A stretch of 64,000 nucleotides of DNA from Candidatus Rubrivivax defluviihabitans (GTDB lineage: Bacteria > Pseudomonadota > Gammaproteobacteria > Burkholderiales > Burkholderiaceae_C), in NCBI GenBank assembly GCA_016709385.1, contig JADJMW010000022.1:558001-622000 (forward strand). The letters run 5' to 3'. The notes under the pieces were generated by a model that had not been told where the DNA came from, did no database searches, and saw nothing but the letters and a program-made list of their open reading frames with translations. The translations under genes and the position numbers were made by a program. Below are positions 1 through 8,366 of this stretch, one piece after another. Numbering within the stretch: the stretch's first letter is position 1; every line of letters starts with the position of its first letter.

Positions 1-1
1 G

Positions 2-109
2 CCGCAACTGTGCACGCGCAAGCTCTCGGCCGTGCTGTGCGAGCGGCTGGACCTGGCGGCGCTGCTGGTGCAGCTGCAGCAGCGCACGGAGCAGGCGCTG
101 GCGGCCTGA
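2..109 (+). CDS. C-terminal fragment of an unidentified protein
   Basis: The reading frame is already open at the window edge and ends at a TGA, giving about 35 residues that finish in ...LAALLVQLQQRTEQALAA. The leucine/glutamine-rich, probably helical tail would suit the end of a coiled-coil or transcription-factor C-terminus, but nothing identifies the family. The next gene lies about 100 bases downstream behind its own palindrome, so the two are probably separate transcription units. Only the end is visible, so no function is claimed. Confidence 0.4.
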   Translation, partial: PQLCTRKLSAVLCERLDLAALLVQLQQRTEQALAA

Positions 110-161
110 CGGCCGCCCTCGGGCGCGGCCGCTCCGCCCGGCGACGTTCCGGCATCGCACC

Positions 162-181
162 ATATACCCAACCGGGTATAT
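162..181. promoter_or_regulatory. Perfect inverted repeat resembling a CsoR/CstR-family operator
   Basis: The sequence reads ATATACCC-AACC-GGGTATAT, an 8-base perfect inverted repeat around a 4-base centre. It ends 32 bases before the ATG of the anion permease. The ATACCC-N4-GGGTAT pattern resembles operators of the CsoR/CstR/FrmR repressor class, which sense copper, persulfide or formaldehyde. It is AT-rich against a very GC-rich background, as expected of a promoter-operator. No repressor gene is visible in the window, so the assignment rests on motif shape alone. Confidence 0.5.
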
Positions 182-213
182 GATTCCCACGACCCGGAAC
201 TCTACCCTGCGCC

Positions 214-1233
214 ATGGCCCGCTTGCCCACTCCGCTCAAATTCATGATGCCCGGCTGGTATGCGCTGGTCATGGGCCTGGCCGGCCTGTCGCTGGCCTGG
301 CACCGCGCGGTGCCGCTGCTGGGCGAGATGGCCGGCGCGGTGGCACTGCTCGTCGGCGCGCTGGCGGCAGCCGTGTTCACGGTGCTGGCGGTGGCGACGG
401 TGGTGCGCGGCCAGCGTTACCCCGAGGCCTGGGCCGAGGACCGCCGGCACCCCGTGCGCCACACTTTCATCGCCGCGCTGCCCATCGCCTTGCTGCTGCT
501 GGCCACGGTGGGGGTGGCGGTGGCCGGGCCGCAGCCGCTGCTGCTGGCGCTGTGGTGGGTGGGCGCGCTGGCGCAGCTCTTCGTCACCTGGTGGGTGCTG
601 GCACGCTGGTGGCGGCCGGCGGCACAGGGCGGCCTGCAATGGACCGGCGTGACGCCGGCCCTCTTCATCCCCATCGTGGGCAACGTGCTGGTGCCGCTGG
701 CCGGCGTGCCGCTCGGCCAGACCGAATGGTCGGCGGCGCAGTTCGGCCTGGGCCTGCTGTTCTGGCCGCTGGCCACCGTGCTGGTGCTGGTGCGCATCGC
801 CGTGCAGGGGATGTGGCCCGAACGGCTGCTGCCCACGGCCTTCATCTTCATCGCGCCGCCCGCGGTGGTGGGCCTGGCGGTGCTGCAGTTCGGCGCGCCG
901 CTGCTGCTGGCCTGGGTGCTGTGGGGCATGGCGATGTTCACGCTGCTGTGGGTGGGCGCTCTGGCACCTCGCATCGCCAAGCTGCCGTTCGGCCTGCCGC
1001 ACTGGGCGCTGAGTTTTCCGCTGGCGGCAATGGCCGCGCTGACGCTGCGCCTGGCCGTGCCGGGCTCGGCAATGGCCGTGCTGGGGCTCGCGCTGCTGGC
1101 GCTGGCGTCGATCGTCATCCTGGGCCTGCTCGCCGGCACCGTGCGCGGGCTGCGCGACGGCACGCTGCTGGCGCCCGAGCCGGTGGCCGCCATCCAGCCG
1201 GCGGCCGCCGCGGTGCCTTCGTCAGCGGCTTGA
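214..1233 (+). CDS. TDT/SLAC1-family anion permease (TehA-like)
   Basis: Predicted integral membrane protein of 339 residues with about ten hydrophobic helices along its whole length and a short alanine-rich tail, the usual size and shape of the tellurite-resistance/dicarboxylate transporter (TDT, SLAC1) family. The stretch VTPALFIPIVGNVLVPLAG near residue 150 is typical of these proteins. Known members move anions such as malate, chloride or nitrate (plant SLAC1, bacterial TehA) or export sulfite (yeast Ssu1). The substrate here cannot be read from sequence. The CsoR-like palindrome upstream suggests inducible expression and would fit a role in sulfite or reactive-sulfur handling, which is inference. 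The ATG follows a weak ribosome site. The end overlaps the convergent phosphatase gene by 12 bases. Confidence 0.75.
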   Translation: MARLPTPLKFMMPGWYALVMGLAGLSLAWHRAVPLLGEMAGAVALLVGALAAAVFTVLAVATVVRGQRYPEAWAEDRRHPVRHTFIAALPIALLLLATVGVAVAGPQPLLLALWWVGALAQLFVTWWVLARWWRPAAQGGLQWTGVTPALFIPIVGNVLVPLAGVPLGQTEWSAAQFGLGLLFWPLATVLVLVRIAVQGMWPERLLPTAFIFIAPPAVVGLAVLQFGAPLLLAWVLWGMAMFTLLWVGALAPRIAKLPFGLPHWALSFPLAAMAALTLRLAVPGSAMAVLGLALLALASIVILGLLAGTVRGLRDGTLLAPEPVAAIQPAAAAVPSSAA

Positions 1234-1887
1234 ATCGCGCCCGGCCGCCGGCAACGGTGCCTGCGCCGACAGGCCGGCCGGTTCGGCCAGGTGCGTCGCG
1301 TCGGCCCACACCTCGACTTTCAGCGCCCCGTCGACCCAGCGCAGCCGGTTGAGGCCGGCATTCGGAATCTCGCAGGCGCGCAGCCCGTCCAGAGACAGGC
1401 CGTGCGCGCTGCGCCACAGCATGTCGAGCACGCCGCCGTGCGTGACCACGGCCAGCCGCGCGCCGGCGTGCGCCGCCGCCAGTTCGCGCACCGCCGCCAT
1501 GACACGGGCGTGGAACTGGCGCAGGCTCTCGCCACCGGGCAGGGCGAAGTCGGCGCGGTGCTCCAGCCAGCGCTGCCACAGGTCGGGGTGGCGGGCCTGG
1601 ATGGTGGGCACGTCCAGCCCTTCCAGCACGCCGAAGTTCTGCTCACGAAATCCCGGCAGCGCCAGCGGCGGCATGCGCCAGGCCGCGCCCAGTGGTGCCG
1701 CCGTCTCGCGGGCCCGCTGCAGGTCGCTGCTGAACAGCGCGTCGTGGCGGTCGGCTGCCAGGCGTTCGGCCACGCGCGCCGCCTGCGCCATGCCGGTGGC
1801 ATTCAGCGGGACGTCGATCTGGCCCTGGAAACGCTGCTGGCGGTTCCAGTCGGTCTCGCCGTGGCGGATGAAGAGCAGATCGGTCAC
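1222..1887 (-). CDS. Histidine phosphatase family protein (phosphoglycerate mutase-like)
   Basis: 221 residues, the normal length for a branch-2 histidine phosphatase. The N-terminal motif FIRHGETDWN places the phospho-accepting His at residue 9, next to Arg8. Arg58 in SSDLQRARETA, Glu82 and His150 in VVTHGG complete the catalytic pocket. Relatives include alpha-ribazole phosphatase (CobC), GpmB-like phosphatases and broad-specificity enzymes, and nothing here separates these options. The start is GTG, because the RHG motif lies immediately after it. It is probably the last gene of a leftward group with the VOC and Nudix genes upstream (38- and 121-base gaps), and its 3' end overlaps the convergent permease gene. 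Confidence 0.85.
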   Translation of the reverse strand: MTDLLFIRHGETDWNRQQRFQGQIDVPLNATGMAQAARVAERLAADRHDALFSSDLQRARETAAPLGAAWRMPPLALPGFREQNFGVLEGLDVPTIQARHPDLWQRWLEHRADFALPGGESLRQFHARVMAAVRELAAAHAGARLAVVTHGGVLDMLWRSAHGLSLDGLRACEIPNAGLNRLRWVDGALKVEVWADATHLAEPAGLSAQAPLPAAGRDSSR

Positions 1888-1925
1888 GGGCCGCCGGTCA
1901 GTCGGAAGAAGTCACTCGGCGATCG

Positions 1926-2348
1926 TCATTTGGCGAACAGCTGCGAGCGGTCGCGGAACGACTTGAACTCCAGCGCGTTGCCGGCCGGGTCGTGGAAGAA
2001 CATCGTGGCCTGCTCGCCCACCTGGCCGGCGAAGCGGATATAGGGTTCGATGACGAATTTCACGCCCTGTTCGCGCAGCCGTGCGGCCAGCGTCTGGAAC
2101 TGGTCCCAGTCGAGCACGACGCCGAAATGCGGCACCGGCACGTCGTGGCCGTCGACAGGATTGTGGTGGTCGCGGTTGGCGCGCGGCGGCGCCAGGTGGG
2201 CCACGATCTGGTGGCCGAAGAAGTCGAAATCGATCCACTCGGCGCTGCTGCGGCCCTCGGGGCAGCCGAGCAGGCCGCCGTAGAAGCGCCGCGCGGCGGC
2301 GAGGTCGTCGACGGGAAAGGCAAGGTGGAACGGGGCGAGTGTCGGCAT
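1926..2348 (-). CDS. VOC (glyoxalase/dioxygenase fold) family protein
   Basis: 140-residue protein with the paired beta-alpha-beta-beta-beta layout of the vicinal oxygen chelate superfamily. Likely metal ligands are visible as His8 (PFHLAFPVDD), His74 (PHFGVVLDW) and Glu127 (AGNALEFKSF), the pattern used by glyoxalase I, fosfomycin-resistance and extradiol-dioxygenase-like enzymes. The FHDPAGNALEFK tail is highly characteristic of the family. The substrate is unknown. It reads in the same direction as the flanking Nudix and phosphatase genes and could be cotranscribed with them. The ATG start matches the usual family N-terminus. Confidence 0.85.
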   Translation of the reverse strand: MPTLAPFHLAFPVDDLAAARRFYGGLLGCPEGRSSAEWIDFDFFGHQIVAHLAPPRANRDHHNPVDGHDVPVPHFGVVLDWDQFQTLAARLREQGVKFVIEPYIRFAGQVGEQATMFFHDPAGNALEFKSFRDRSQLFAK

Positions 2349-2469
2349 GGTCGAAGGCGAAAGGGAGGCGGCAACGCGAAGTGCGCTGACCCGGCCTTCG
2401 ATTGTGGCCGTTGCCGCCGCATCCTGCCGCTGGCCCCCGGGCGGGCGCCGCGCGCGCCCGCCGCCGGCT

Positions 2470-2964
2470 TCAGCGCTTGATCTCGGGCGCGACCAGGCTG
2501 GCGTCGGTGGTGACCAGTTCCAGCGGAAAGCGCCGCCCCGCCAGGTGGTCTTCCATGCAGCGCAGCACCAGCGGGCTGCGGTGGCGCGCGGCGCTGGCGC
2601 GCACCTCGTCGGGCGTGAGCCACAGCGTGCGCACGATGCCGGTGTCCAGCGCGCGGCCGGTCTGCGCTTCGCCCACGCCGCCGCAGAAGGCGAAGCGCAG
2701 ATAGGTCACGTCCTCGCCGGTGGCCGGGCGCTGGAAGCGCGACAGGTACACGCCGACCAGCGCTTGGGGGGCGAAGGCGCGCGCGGTTTCCTCCAGCGCC
2801 TCGCGCACCACGCCCTGCAAGGGCGACTCGCCCGGCTCCAGGTGACCGGCCGGGTTGTTCAGGCGCAGGCCCTCGGGCGTGTGCTCCTCCACCAGCAGGT
2901 AGCGGCCACCACTTTCGATGATGGCGGCCACGGTGACGGAAGGGCGGAATCGTTCGCTGGACAT
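2470..2964 (-). CDS. Nudix hydrolase, NudJ-like
   Basis: 164 residues. The Nudix box GHLEPGESPLQGVVREALEE lies at about residues 40-59 and provides the metal-binding REXXEE helix. The usual Gly that closes the box (EEXG) is Ala here. The opening RFRPSVTVAAIIESGGRYLLVEE and the late RSPLVLRCMEDHLAGRRFPLEL segments resemble E. coli NudJ (YmfB), a (d)NTP/HMP-PP phosphatase encoded beside mnmA in E. coli. Here mnmA is 26 kb away. The ATG is preceded in frame by a GTG. ATG is preferred because the family N-terminus starts there. Substrate is inferred from similarity only. Confidence 0.8.
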   Translation of the reverse strand: MSSERFRPSVTVAAIIESGGRYLLVEEHTPEGLRLNNPAGHLEPGESPLQGVVREALEETARAFAPQALVGVYLSRFQRPATGEDVTYLRFAFCGGVGEAQTGRALDTGIVRTLWLTPDEVRASAARHRSPLVLRCMEDHLAGRRFPLELVTTDASLVAPEIKR

Positions 2965-3086
2965 CACGCGCCAATGCTAGCCGGCGCGGGCCGCGTGCCG
3001 GCGACCGCGGCGCCGGCAAGGGCGGGCATCTCTTGTGTTAGCTTCACGCGTTTGTCAACAACATCGACCTTCGCGAGGAGAACCCC

Positions 3087-4673
3087 ATGCGCATCGGAGT
3101 CCCGAAGGAAACCGCGGCCGGCGAGAAGCGGGTCGCGACCGTGCCCGAGGTGGTCGAGAAGCTCGTCAAGCTGGGCTTCACGGTGGCCGTGGAAAGCGGC
3201 GCCGGCGACGCGGCGAACTTCGCCGACGACACCTACCGCGCCGCCGGCGCCGAGGTCGTGCCTACGGCAGCCGACATCTGGACCGGGTCGGACATCGTGC
3301 TCAAGGTGCGCCCACCGAGCGCCGTCGAAGCCGGCCTGCTGCGCGAAGGCGCCACGCTGATCGGCTTCGTCTGGCCGGCGCAGAACCCCGAACTGATGCA
3401 GGCGCTGGCGGCGCGCAAGGCCACCGTGCTGGCCATCGACAGCCTGCCGCGCCAGCTGAGCCGCGCGCAGAAGATGGACGCGCTCACCTCCATGGCCGGC
3501 ATCAGCGGCTACCGCGCGGTGATCGAGGCGGCCAATGCCTTCGGCCGCTTCTTCAACGGCCAGATCACGGCCGCCGGCAAGGTGCCGCCGGCGAAGGTGT
3601 TCATCGCCGGCGCCGGCGTGGCCGGCCTGGCCGCCATCGGCACCGCGGCCAACCTGGGCGCCATCGTGCGCGCCAACGACACCCGTGCCGAGGTGGCCGA
3701 CCAGGTGGTGTCGCTGGGCGGCGAATTCGTCAAGGTCGACTACGAGGAAGAAGGCTCGGGCGGCGGCGGCTACGCCAAGGTCATGAGCGAAGGCTTCCAG
3801 CAGGCCCAGCGCGAGATGTACGCCAAGCAGGCGCGCGAAGTCGACATCATCATCACCACCGCGCTGATCCCGGGCAAGCCGGCGCCCCGGCTCATCACCG
3901 CCGAGATGGTGCAGAGCATGAAGCCGGGCAGCGTCATCGTCGACATGGCCGGTGAACAGGGCGGCAACTGCGAGCTCACCGTGCCCGGCGAAGCCGTGGT
4001 GCGCCACGGCGTCACCATCATCGGCTATACCGACCTCGTCAGCCGGCTGGCCAAGCAGTCATCGACGCTGTATTCGAACAACCTGCTGCGCCTGACCGAG
4101 GAACTGTGCAAGACCAAGGACGGTGTCATCGACGTCAACATGGAAGACGACGCGATCCGCGGCCTCACGGTCATCAAGGACGGCAGCATCACCTGGCCGC
4201 CGCCGCCATTGAAACTGCCGGCGCCGGCGGCCAAGCCGGCCGCCGCGGCGGCCGCGCCGGCCGCGAAGAAGGGCCACGGCCATGGCGGCGGCGAGCCGAT
4301 GTCGGCCAAGGCCCTGGCCACGGTCTTCGGCATCGGCGCGGTTGCCTTCCTGCTCGTCGGCCTGTACGCGCCGGCCAGCTTCCTGTCGCACTTCACCGTG
4401 TTCGTGCTCGCCTGCTTCGTCGGTTATATGGTGGTCTGGAACGTCACGCCGGCGCTGCACACGCCGCTGATGAGCGTGACCAACGCCATCTCGTCGATCA
4501 TCGCCATCGGCGCGCTGGTGCAGGTGGCGCCGCCGCTCACCGCGGCCGGGGCCGCCGACCGGCCCAACGCGCTGATCCTCGGCCTGGCCGTCTTCGCGCT
4601 GGTGCTCACGGCCGTGAACATGTTCGGCGGCTTCGCGGTGACGCGGCGCATGCTGGCGATGTTCCGCAAATAA
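3087..4673 (+). CDS. pntA: NAD(P) transhydrogenase subunit alpha
   Basis: 528 residues, slightly longer than E. coli PntA. The first ~380 residues form the soluble NAD(H)-binding domain I, with the Rossmann signature GAGVAGLAAIGTAANLGA near residue 174. An alanine/proline-rich linker containing HGHGGGE follows, then about four C-terminal transmembrane helices, so the alpha1 and alpha2 parts that are separate genes in some alphaproteobacteria are fused here. With PntB it couples hydride transfer between NADH and NADP+ to proton entry, supplying NADPH. A good AGGAG ribosome site sits before the ATG, and pntB follows after 16 bases, so the two form an operon. Confidence 0.96.
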   Translation: MRIGVPKETAAGEKRVATVPEVVEKLVKLGFTVAVESGAGDAANFADDTYRAAGAEVVPTAADIWTGSDIVLKVRPPSAVEAGLLREGATLIGFVWPAQNPELMQALAARKATVLAIDSLPRQLSRAQKMDALTSMAGISGYRAVIEAANAFGRFFNGQITAAGKVPPAKVFIAGAGVAGLAAIGTAANLGAIVRANDTRAEVADQVVSLGGEFVKVDYEEEGSGGGGYAKVMSEGFQQAQREMYAKQAREVDIIITTALIPGKPAPRLITAEMVQSMKPGSVIVDMAGEQGGNCELTVPGEAVVRHGVTIIGYTDLVSRLAKQSSTLYSNNLLRLTEELCKTKDGVIDVNMEDDAIRGLTVIKDGSITWPPPPLKLPAPAAKPAAAAAAPAAKKGHGHGGGEPMSAKALATVFGIGAVAFLLVGLYAPASFLSHFTVFVLACFVGYMVVWNVTPALHTPLMSVTNAISSIIAIGALVQVAPPLTAAGAADRPNALILGLAVFALVLTAVNMFGGFAVTRRMLAMFRK

Positions 4674-4689
4674 GAACGAGGACGCGGAC

Positions 4690-6102
4690 ATGACTTCAGG
4701 CCTGGCCACGGTCGCCTACATCGGCGCCACCATCCTCTTCATCCTCAGCCTGGGCGGGCTCTCGAACCCCGAGACCGCGCGCCGCGGCAACCTGTTCGGC
4801 ATCGTCGGCATGACGATTGCCGTGCTGGCCACCGTGCTGGGGCCGCGCGTCACGCCGGCCGGGTACGCCTGGATCGTCGGCGCGCTCGTCGTCGGCGGCT
4901 CGGTGGGCCTCTTCGCCGCGAAGAAGGTGCAGATGACGCAGATGCCCGAGCTCGTCGCGGCGATGCACAGCCTGGTGGGCCTGGCGGCCTGCCTGGTGGG
5001 CTTCGCGAGCTACGTCGACACCTCGACCGTCTTTCCGACGGCGGCCGAGAAGTCGATCCACGAGATGGAGATCTATGTCGGCATCCTCATCGGCGCCGTC
5101 ACCTTCTCGGGTTCGGTCATCGCCTTCGGCAAGCTGTCGGGCAAGATCGGCGGCAAGCCGCTGCTGCTGCCCGGCCGGCACTGGCTCAACCTGGCGGGGC
5201 TGCTGATCGTCGTCTGGTTCGGCCGCGTCTTCCTGAACGCGCACGACATCTCCTCCGGCATGCTGCCGCTGCTGGTGATGACGGTGATCGCGCTGCTGTT
5301 CGGCGTCCACATGGTCATGGCCATCGGCGGCGCCGACATGCCGGTGGTGGTGTCGATGCTCAACAGCTACTCGGGCTGGGCCGCCGCGGCCACCGGCTTC
5401 ATGCTCAGCAACGACCTGCTCATCGTCGTCGGTGCGCTGGTGGGCAGCTCGGGCGCCATCCTGAGCTACATCATGTGCCGCGCGATGAACCGCAATTTCA
5501 TCAGCGTCATCGCCGGTGGCTTCGGCACCGGCGGCGGCGCGCCCGCGGCGGCCGCCGGCGCCCAGCCGGCCGGCGAGGTGACGCCGGTCAGCGCGGCGGA
5601 AACGGCGGAGATGCTGCGCGAGGCCAAGAACGTGATCATCGTGCCCGGCTACGGCATGGCGGTGGCGCAGGCGCAGCACACGGTGTTCGAGATCACCCGG
5701 CACCTGCGCGAGAAGGGTGTCAACGTGCGCTTCGGCATCCACCCGGTGGCCGGCCGCATGCCCGGGCACATGAACGTGCTGCTGGCCGAGGCCAAGGTGC
5801 CCTACGACATCGTGATGGAGATGGACGAGATCAACGAGGACTTCCCGGCCACCGACGTGTCGATGGTCATCGGCGCCAACGACATCGTCAACCCGGCGGC
5901 GCAGGAAGACCCCACCAGCCCGATCGCCGGGATGCCGGTGCTCGAAGTGTGGAAGGCCAGGACCAGCATCGTGATGAAACGCAGCATGGCCAGCGGCTAT
6001 GCCGGCGTGGACAACCCGCTCTTCTACAAGGACAACAACCGCATGCTCTTCGGCGACGCGAAGAAGATGCTGGACGAGGTGCTGGTGGCGTTGAAGTCCT
6101 GA
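4690..6102 (+). CDS. pntB: NAD(P) transhydrogenase subunit beta
   Basis: 470 residues. The N-terminal ~270 residues are strongly hydrophobic, with eight to nine membrane helices forming part of the proton channel. A glycine/alanine linker leads to the NADP(H)-binding domain III, where VPGYGMAVAQAQ (about residue 317) and VIGANDIVNPAAQEDPTSPI are classic PntB signatures. It partners the PntA encoded immediately upstream in the inner membrane. The C-terminal FGDAKKMLDEVLVALK is the standard family ending, so the gene is intact. An AACGAGGAC ribosome site lies a few bases before the ATG. Confidence 0.96.
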   Translation: MTSGLATVAYIGATILFILSLGGLSNPETARRGNLFGIVGMTIAVLATVLGPRVTPAGYAWIVGALVVGGSVGLFAAKKVQMTQMPELVAAMHSLVGLAACLVGFASYVDTSTVFPTAAEKSIHEMEIYVGILIGAVTFSGSVIAFGKLSGKIGGKPLLLPGRHWLNLAGLLIVVWFGRVFLNAHDISSGMLPLLVMTVIALLFGVHMVMAIGGADMPVVVSMLNSYSGWAAAATGFMLSNDLLIVVGALVGSSGAILSYIMCRAMNRNFISVIAGGFGTGGGAPAAAAGAQPAGEVTPVSAAETAEMLREAKNVIIVPGYGMAVAQAQHTVFEITRHLREKGVNVRFGIHPVAGRMPGHMNVLLAEAKVPYDIVMEMDEINEDFPATDVSMVIGANDIVNPAAQEDPTSPIAGMPVLEVWKARTSIVMKRSMASGYAGVDNPLFYKDNNRMLFGDAKKMLDEVLVALKS

Positions 6103-6114
6103 ACGCGAGGCTCC

Positions 6115-6196
6115 CGGCCCGCCAGCGCGGGCCCGGACGGCCAGGACCGCCCGAGCTCTGCGAGGGCGCGGGCTGCAAGACCGCGCTGGCGGGCCG
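6115..6196. repeat. 16-base perfect inverted repeat with a 50-base loop
   Basis: Between pntB and the amidase gene a 16-base arm (6115-6130, CGGCCCGCCAGCGCGG) is repeated exactly in inverse orientation at 6181-6196. The intervening 50 bases are also GC-rich and contain further short self-complementary pieces. As RNA this would make a very stable stem downstream of pntAB, so it may act as a transcript end or processing point. There is no U-run, so it is not a standard Rho-independent terminator. Confidence 0.5.
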
Positions 6197-6235
6197 GCCG
6201 CCTGTGAACGCTGCTGCCCACGACCTGCCCATGAA

Positions 6236-7594
6236 ATGGTCCCGATCATTTTGCCCCCGATCGCCGCACTGCAGGCGTCGCTGACCCGGCCGGGCGGCCA
6301 CCGGGCGCTGGTCGAGCGCGTACTGACCGCAGCCGCCGCGCCCGCGGCAGCGCATGTCTTCACCGCCCTCTTCGCCGATGAGGCGCTGGACGCCGCGCGT
6401 GCCGCCGACGAACGACTCGCGCGCGGCGAGACCTTGCCACCGCTGGCCGGACTGCCGGTGTCGGTGAAGGACTTGTACGACCTTGCCGGACGCACCACGC
6501 TGGCTGGTTCGGTGCTGCGCCGCGGCGCGCCGCCCGCCACGCAGGATGCGACTGCCGTGGCGCGGCTGCGCGACGCAGGCGCAGCCATCCTGGGCAGCAC
6601 CAACATGACCGAGTTCGCCTTCTCCGGCGTGGGCATCAACCCGCATTTCGGCACGCCGCGCAACCCCGCCGACGCTGCGGTGGCGCGCATTCCGGGCGGG
6701 TCGTCTTCGGGTGCGGCGGTGTCGGTGGCGCTGGGGTTGGCAGTGGCCGGGCTGGGGTCCGACACCGGTGGCTCGATCCGCATCCCGGCGGCGCTGTGCG
6801 GCCTGGTCGGCTTCAAGAATACGCAGTGCCGCACGCCGCTGCAGGGGGCGTTTCCACTGTCGTTCACGCTCGACACGGCGTGCGCCATGACACGCTGCGT
6901 CGCCGATTGCCTGCAGGTCGACGCCGTGCTGGCCGGTGCGCCGCTGCCGGTGGCGCCGCGCGGCGTGCGCGGCCTGCGCCTGGCGCTGCCGCAGACCCTG
7001 GTGCTCGACGCGCTGGAGCCGGCCGTGGCGCACGCCTTCGAGCGTGCGCTGCGGCGGCTGGCCGACGCCGGCGCGGCCATCGTCGAACTGCCGCTGGCCG
7101 AGCTGGTCGAAATCGCGCAGATCAACGCCCCGGGCGGCTTTTCGGCCGTGGAGGCCTATGCGCTGCACCGCGAGGCCATGCGCACGCAGCGCGAGCGCTT
7201 CGACCCGCGCGTGGCGGCGCGCATCGCGCTGGGCGAAGGCGTGAGCGCGGCCGACTACATCGCGATGCAGCAGCGCCGCCGCGACTGGATCGAACGCGTC
7301 GGCCGGCGCCTGCAGGGCTTCGACGCCATCGTCTGCCCCACGGTGCCGATCATTGCGCCGCCGATCGCCGACCTGGTGGCCAGCGACGAAGCCTTCTTCC
7401 GCGCCAACGGCCTGCTGTTGCGCAATACCTTCATCGCCAACTTCCTCGACGGCTGTGCCATCACGCTGCCCTGCCACACGCCGGGCGAACTGCCGGTGGG
7501 TCTGATGCTCACCGCGCCCGGCGGACACGACGCCGCGCTGGCCGGCATGGCGCTGGCCGCAGAGGCCACGCTGCAGGCCGCCCCCGCGCCATGA
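6236..7594 (+). CDS. Amidase signature family hydrolase
   Basis: 452 residues with the complete Ser-cisSer-Lys centre of the amidase signature family: Lys78 in PVSVKDLYD, the serine cluster GGSSSG around residues 156-158, and the nucleophile Ser180 in SDTGGSIRIPA. Length and the VGFKNTQ...GAFPLSFTLDTACAMTRCVADC segment fit stand-alone amidases related to GatA and AtzF. No gatB or gatC is nearby, so a role in tRNA amidation is unlikely and the natural amide is unknown. The stop overlaps the rsmE start (ATGA), so the two genes are translationally coupled. The chosen ATG is just inside a second upstream ATG in another frame. Confidence 0.85.
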   Translation: MVPIILPPIAALQASLTRPGGHRALVERVLTAAAAPAAAHVFTALFADEALDAARAADERLARGETLPPLAGLPVSVKDLYDLAGRTTLAGSVLRRGAPPATQDATAVARLRDAGAAILGSTNMTEFAFSGVGINPHFGTPRNPADAAVARIPGGSSSGAAVSVALGLAVAGLGSDTGGSIRIPAALCGLVGFKNTQCRTPLQGAFPLSFTLDTACAMTRCVADCLQVDAVLAGAPLPVAPRGVRGLRLALPQTLVLDALEPAVAHAFERALRRLADAGAAIVELPLAELVEIAQINAPGGFSAVEAYALHREAMRTQRERFDPRVAARIALGEGVSAADYIAMQQRRRDWIERVGRRLQGFDAIVCPTVPIIAPPIADLVASDEAFFRANGLLLRNTFIANFLDGCAITLPCHTPGELPVGLMLTAPGGHDAALAGMALAAEATLQAAPAP

Positions 7595-8334
7595 CGATCC
7601 GCCTGTTCGTGGCGGTGCCGCTGGCCCCCGGTATCGAACTGTCGCTGCCGCCCGGCGCGGCGCGCCATGCCCAGGTGCGCCGCGTACAGCCCGGCGACAC
7701 GCTGTGCCTGTTCGACGGCGCTGGCAGCGACTGGCCGGCCACCGTGCTGGCCGTAGGCCGCAGCGAAGTGAGCGTGCGCATCGGTGAGCCGCGGTCGGTG
7801 TGCAACGAACTGCCGCACGAAGTGACGCTGGCGCTGGGCATGCCGGCCAACGAGCGCATGGACATGCTGGTGGAAAAGGCCACCGAACTGGGCGTGGCGC
7901 GCCTGCAGCCCTTGCTCACCGAACGTTCGGTGCTGCGCCTGAGCGGCGAGCGCGCGGAGCGCAAGCGCGAGCACTGGCAGGCCGTGGCGCAGGCCGCGTG
8001 TGAACAGTGCGGCCGCGCCCGCGTGCCGGTGGTGGAACCGGTGCGCCCGCTGGCGGCATGGTTGCCGCTGGCACCCCAGGGCCTGCGCCTGCTGCTGAGC
8101 CCGGGCGCGCAGGCGCACCGCCTGCCCGGGCAGGCCGCCCAGCTGGCCCCCGGCGCGGCGGTGTGCACCCTGAGCGGCCCCGAAGGCGGGCTCACCGCGG
8201 CCGAAGAAGCCGCCGCCCTGGCCGCCGGCTTCGTGGCCACGGGCCTGGGCCCGCGCGTGCTGCGCGCCGAAACCGCACCACTGGCGGTGCTGGCCTGGCT
8301 GGCGCTGCAAGGCGACCGACCCGCCCAGCTCTAG
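7591..8334 (+). CDS. rsmE: 16S rRNA (uracil1498-N3)-methyltransferase
   Basis: 247 residues, standard for RsmE. The N-terminal PUA-like domain (HAQVRRVQPGDTLCLFDGAG) is followed by the SPOUT methyltransferase domain. Its trefoil-knot SAM-binding motifs are visible as LSGPEGGLTAAEEAAA and LGPRVLRAETAPLAVLAWL near the C-terminus. KATELGV, a family hallmark, lies in the middle. The enzyme methylates U1498 in helix 44 of 16S rRNA within the assembled small subunit. Translation starts inside the stop of the amidase gene. A GC-rich hairpin follows the TAG, facing a convergent gene. Confidence 0.93.
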   Translation: MTIRLFVAVPLAPGIELSLPPGAARHAQVRRVQPGDTLCLFDGAGSDWPATVLAVGRSEVSVRIGEPRSVCNELPHEVTLALGMPANERMDMLVEKATELGVARLQPLLTERSVLRLSGERAERKREHWQAVAQAACEQCGRARVPVVEPVRPLAAWLPLAPQGLRLLLSPGAQAHRLPGQAAQLAPGAAVCTLSGPEGGLTAAEEAAALAAGFVATGLGPRVLRAETAPLAVLAWLALQGDRPAQL

Positions 8335-8345
8335 TGGCGGGCCCG

Positions 8346-8364
8346 GCCGCGCCGCAGGCGCGGC
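8346..8364. terminator. Short GC hairpin between convergent genes
   Basis: GCCGCGCC-GCA-GGCGCGGC forms an 8-base-pair perfect stem with a 3-base loop. It sits 12 bases after the rsmE stop and directly beside the stop of the converging permease gene. Position and strength suggest a shared transcript end, but no U-tract follows on either strand, so intrinsic termination is uncertain. Confidence 0.35.
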
Positions 8365-8366
8365 GT

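Noticed and set aside
180..1352. Plus-strand frame from the palindrome through the permease gene
   Set aside because: Its product is Arg/Gly/Ala-rich without hydrophobic helices. The overlapping frame from 214 encodes a typical membrane protein.
4696..7125. Long minus-strand open frame opposite pntB and the amidase
   Set aside because: The peptide is His/Asp/Arg-rich antisense of clearly conserved plus-strand genes and has no recognisable domain.
6236..7594. GatA subunit of the tRNA amidotransferase
   Set aside because: No gatB or gatC nearby, and the protein lacks the clear GatA-specific stretches; a general amidase is safer.
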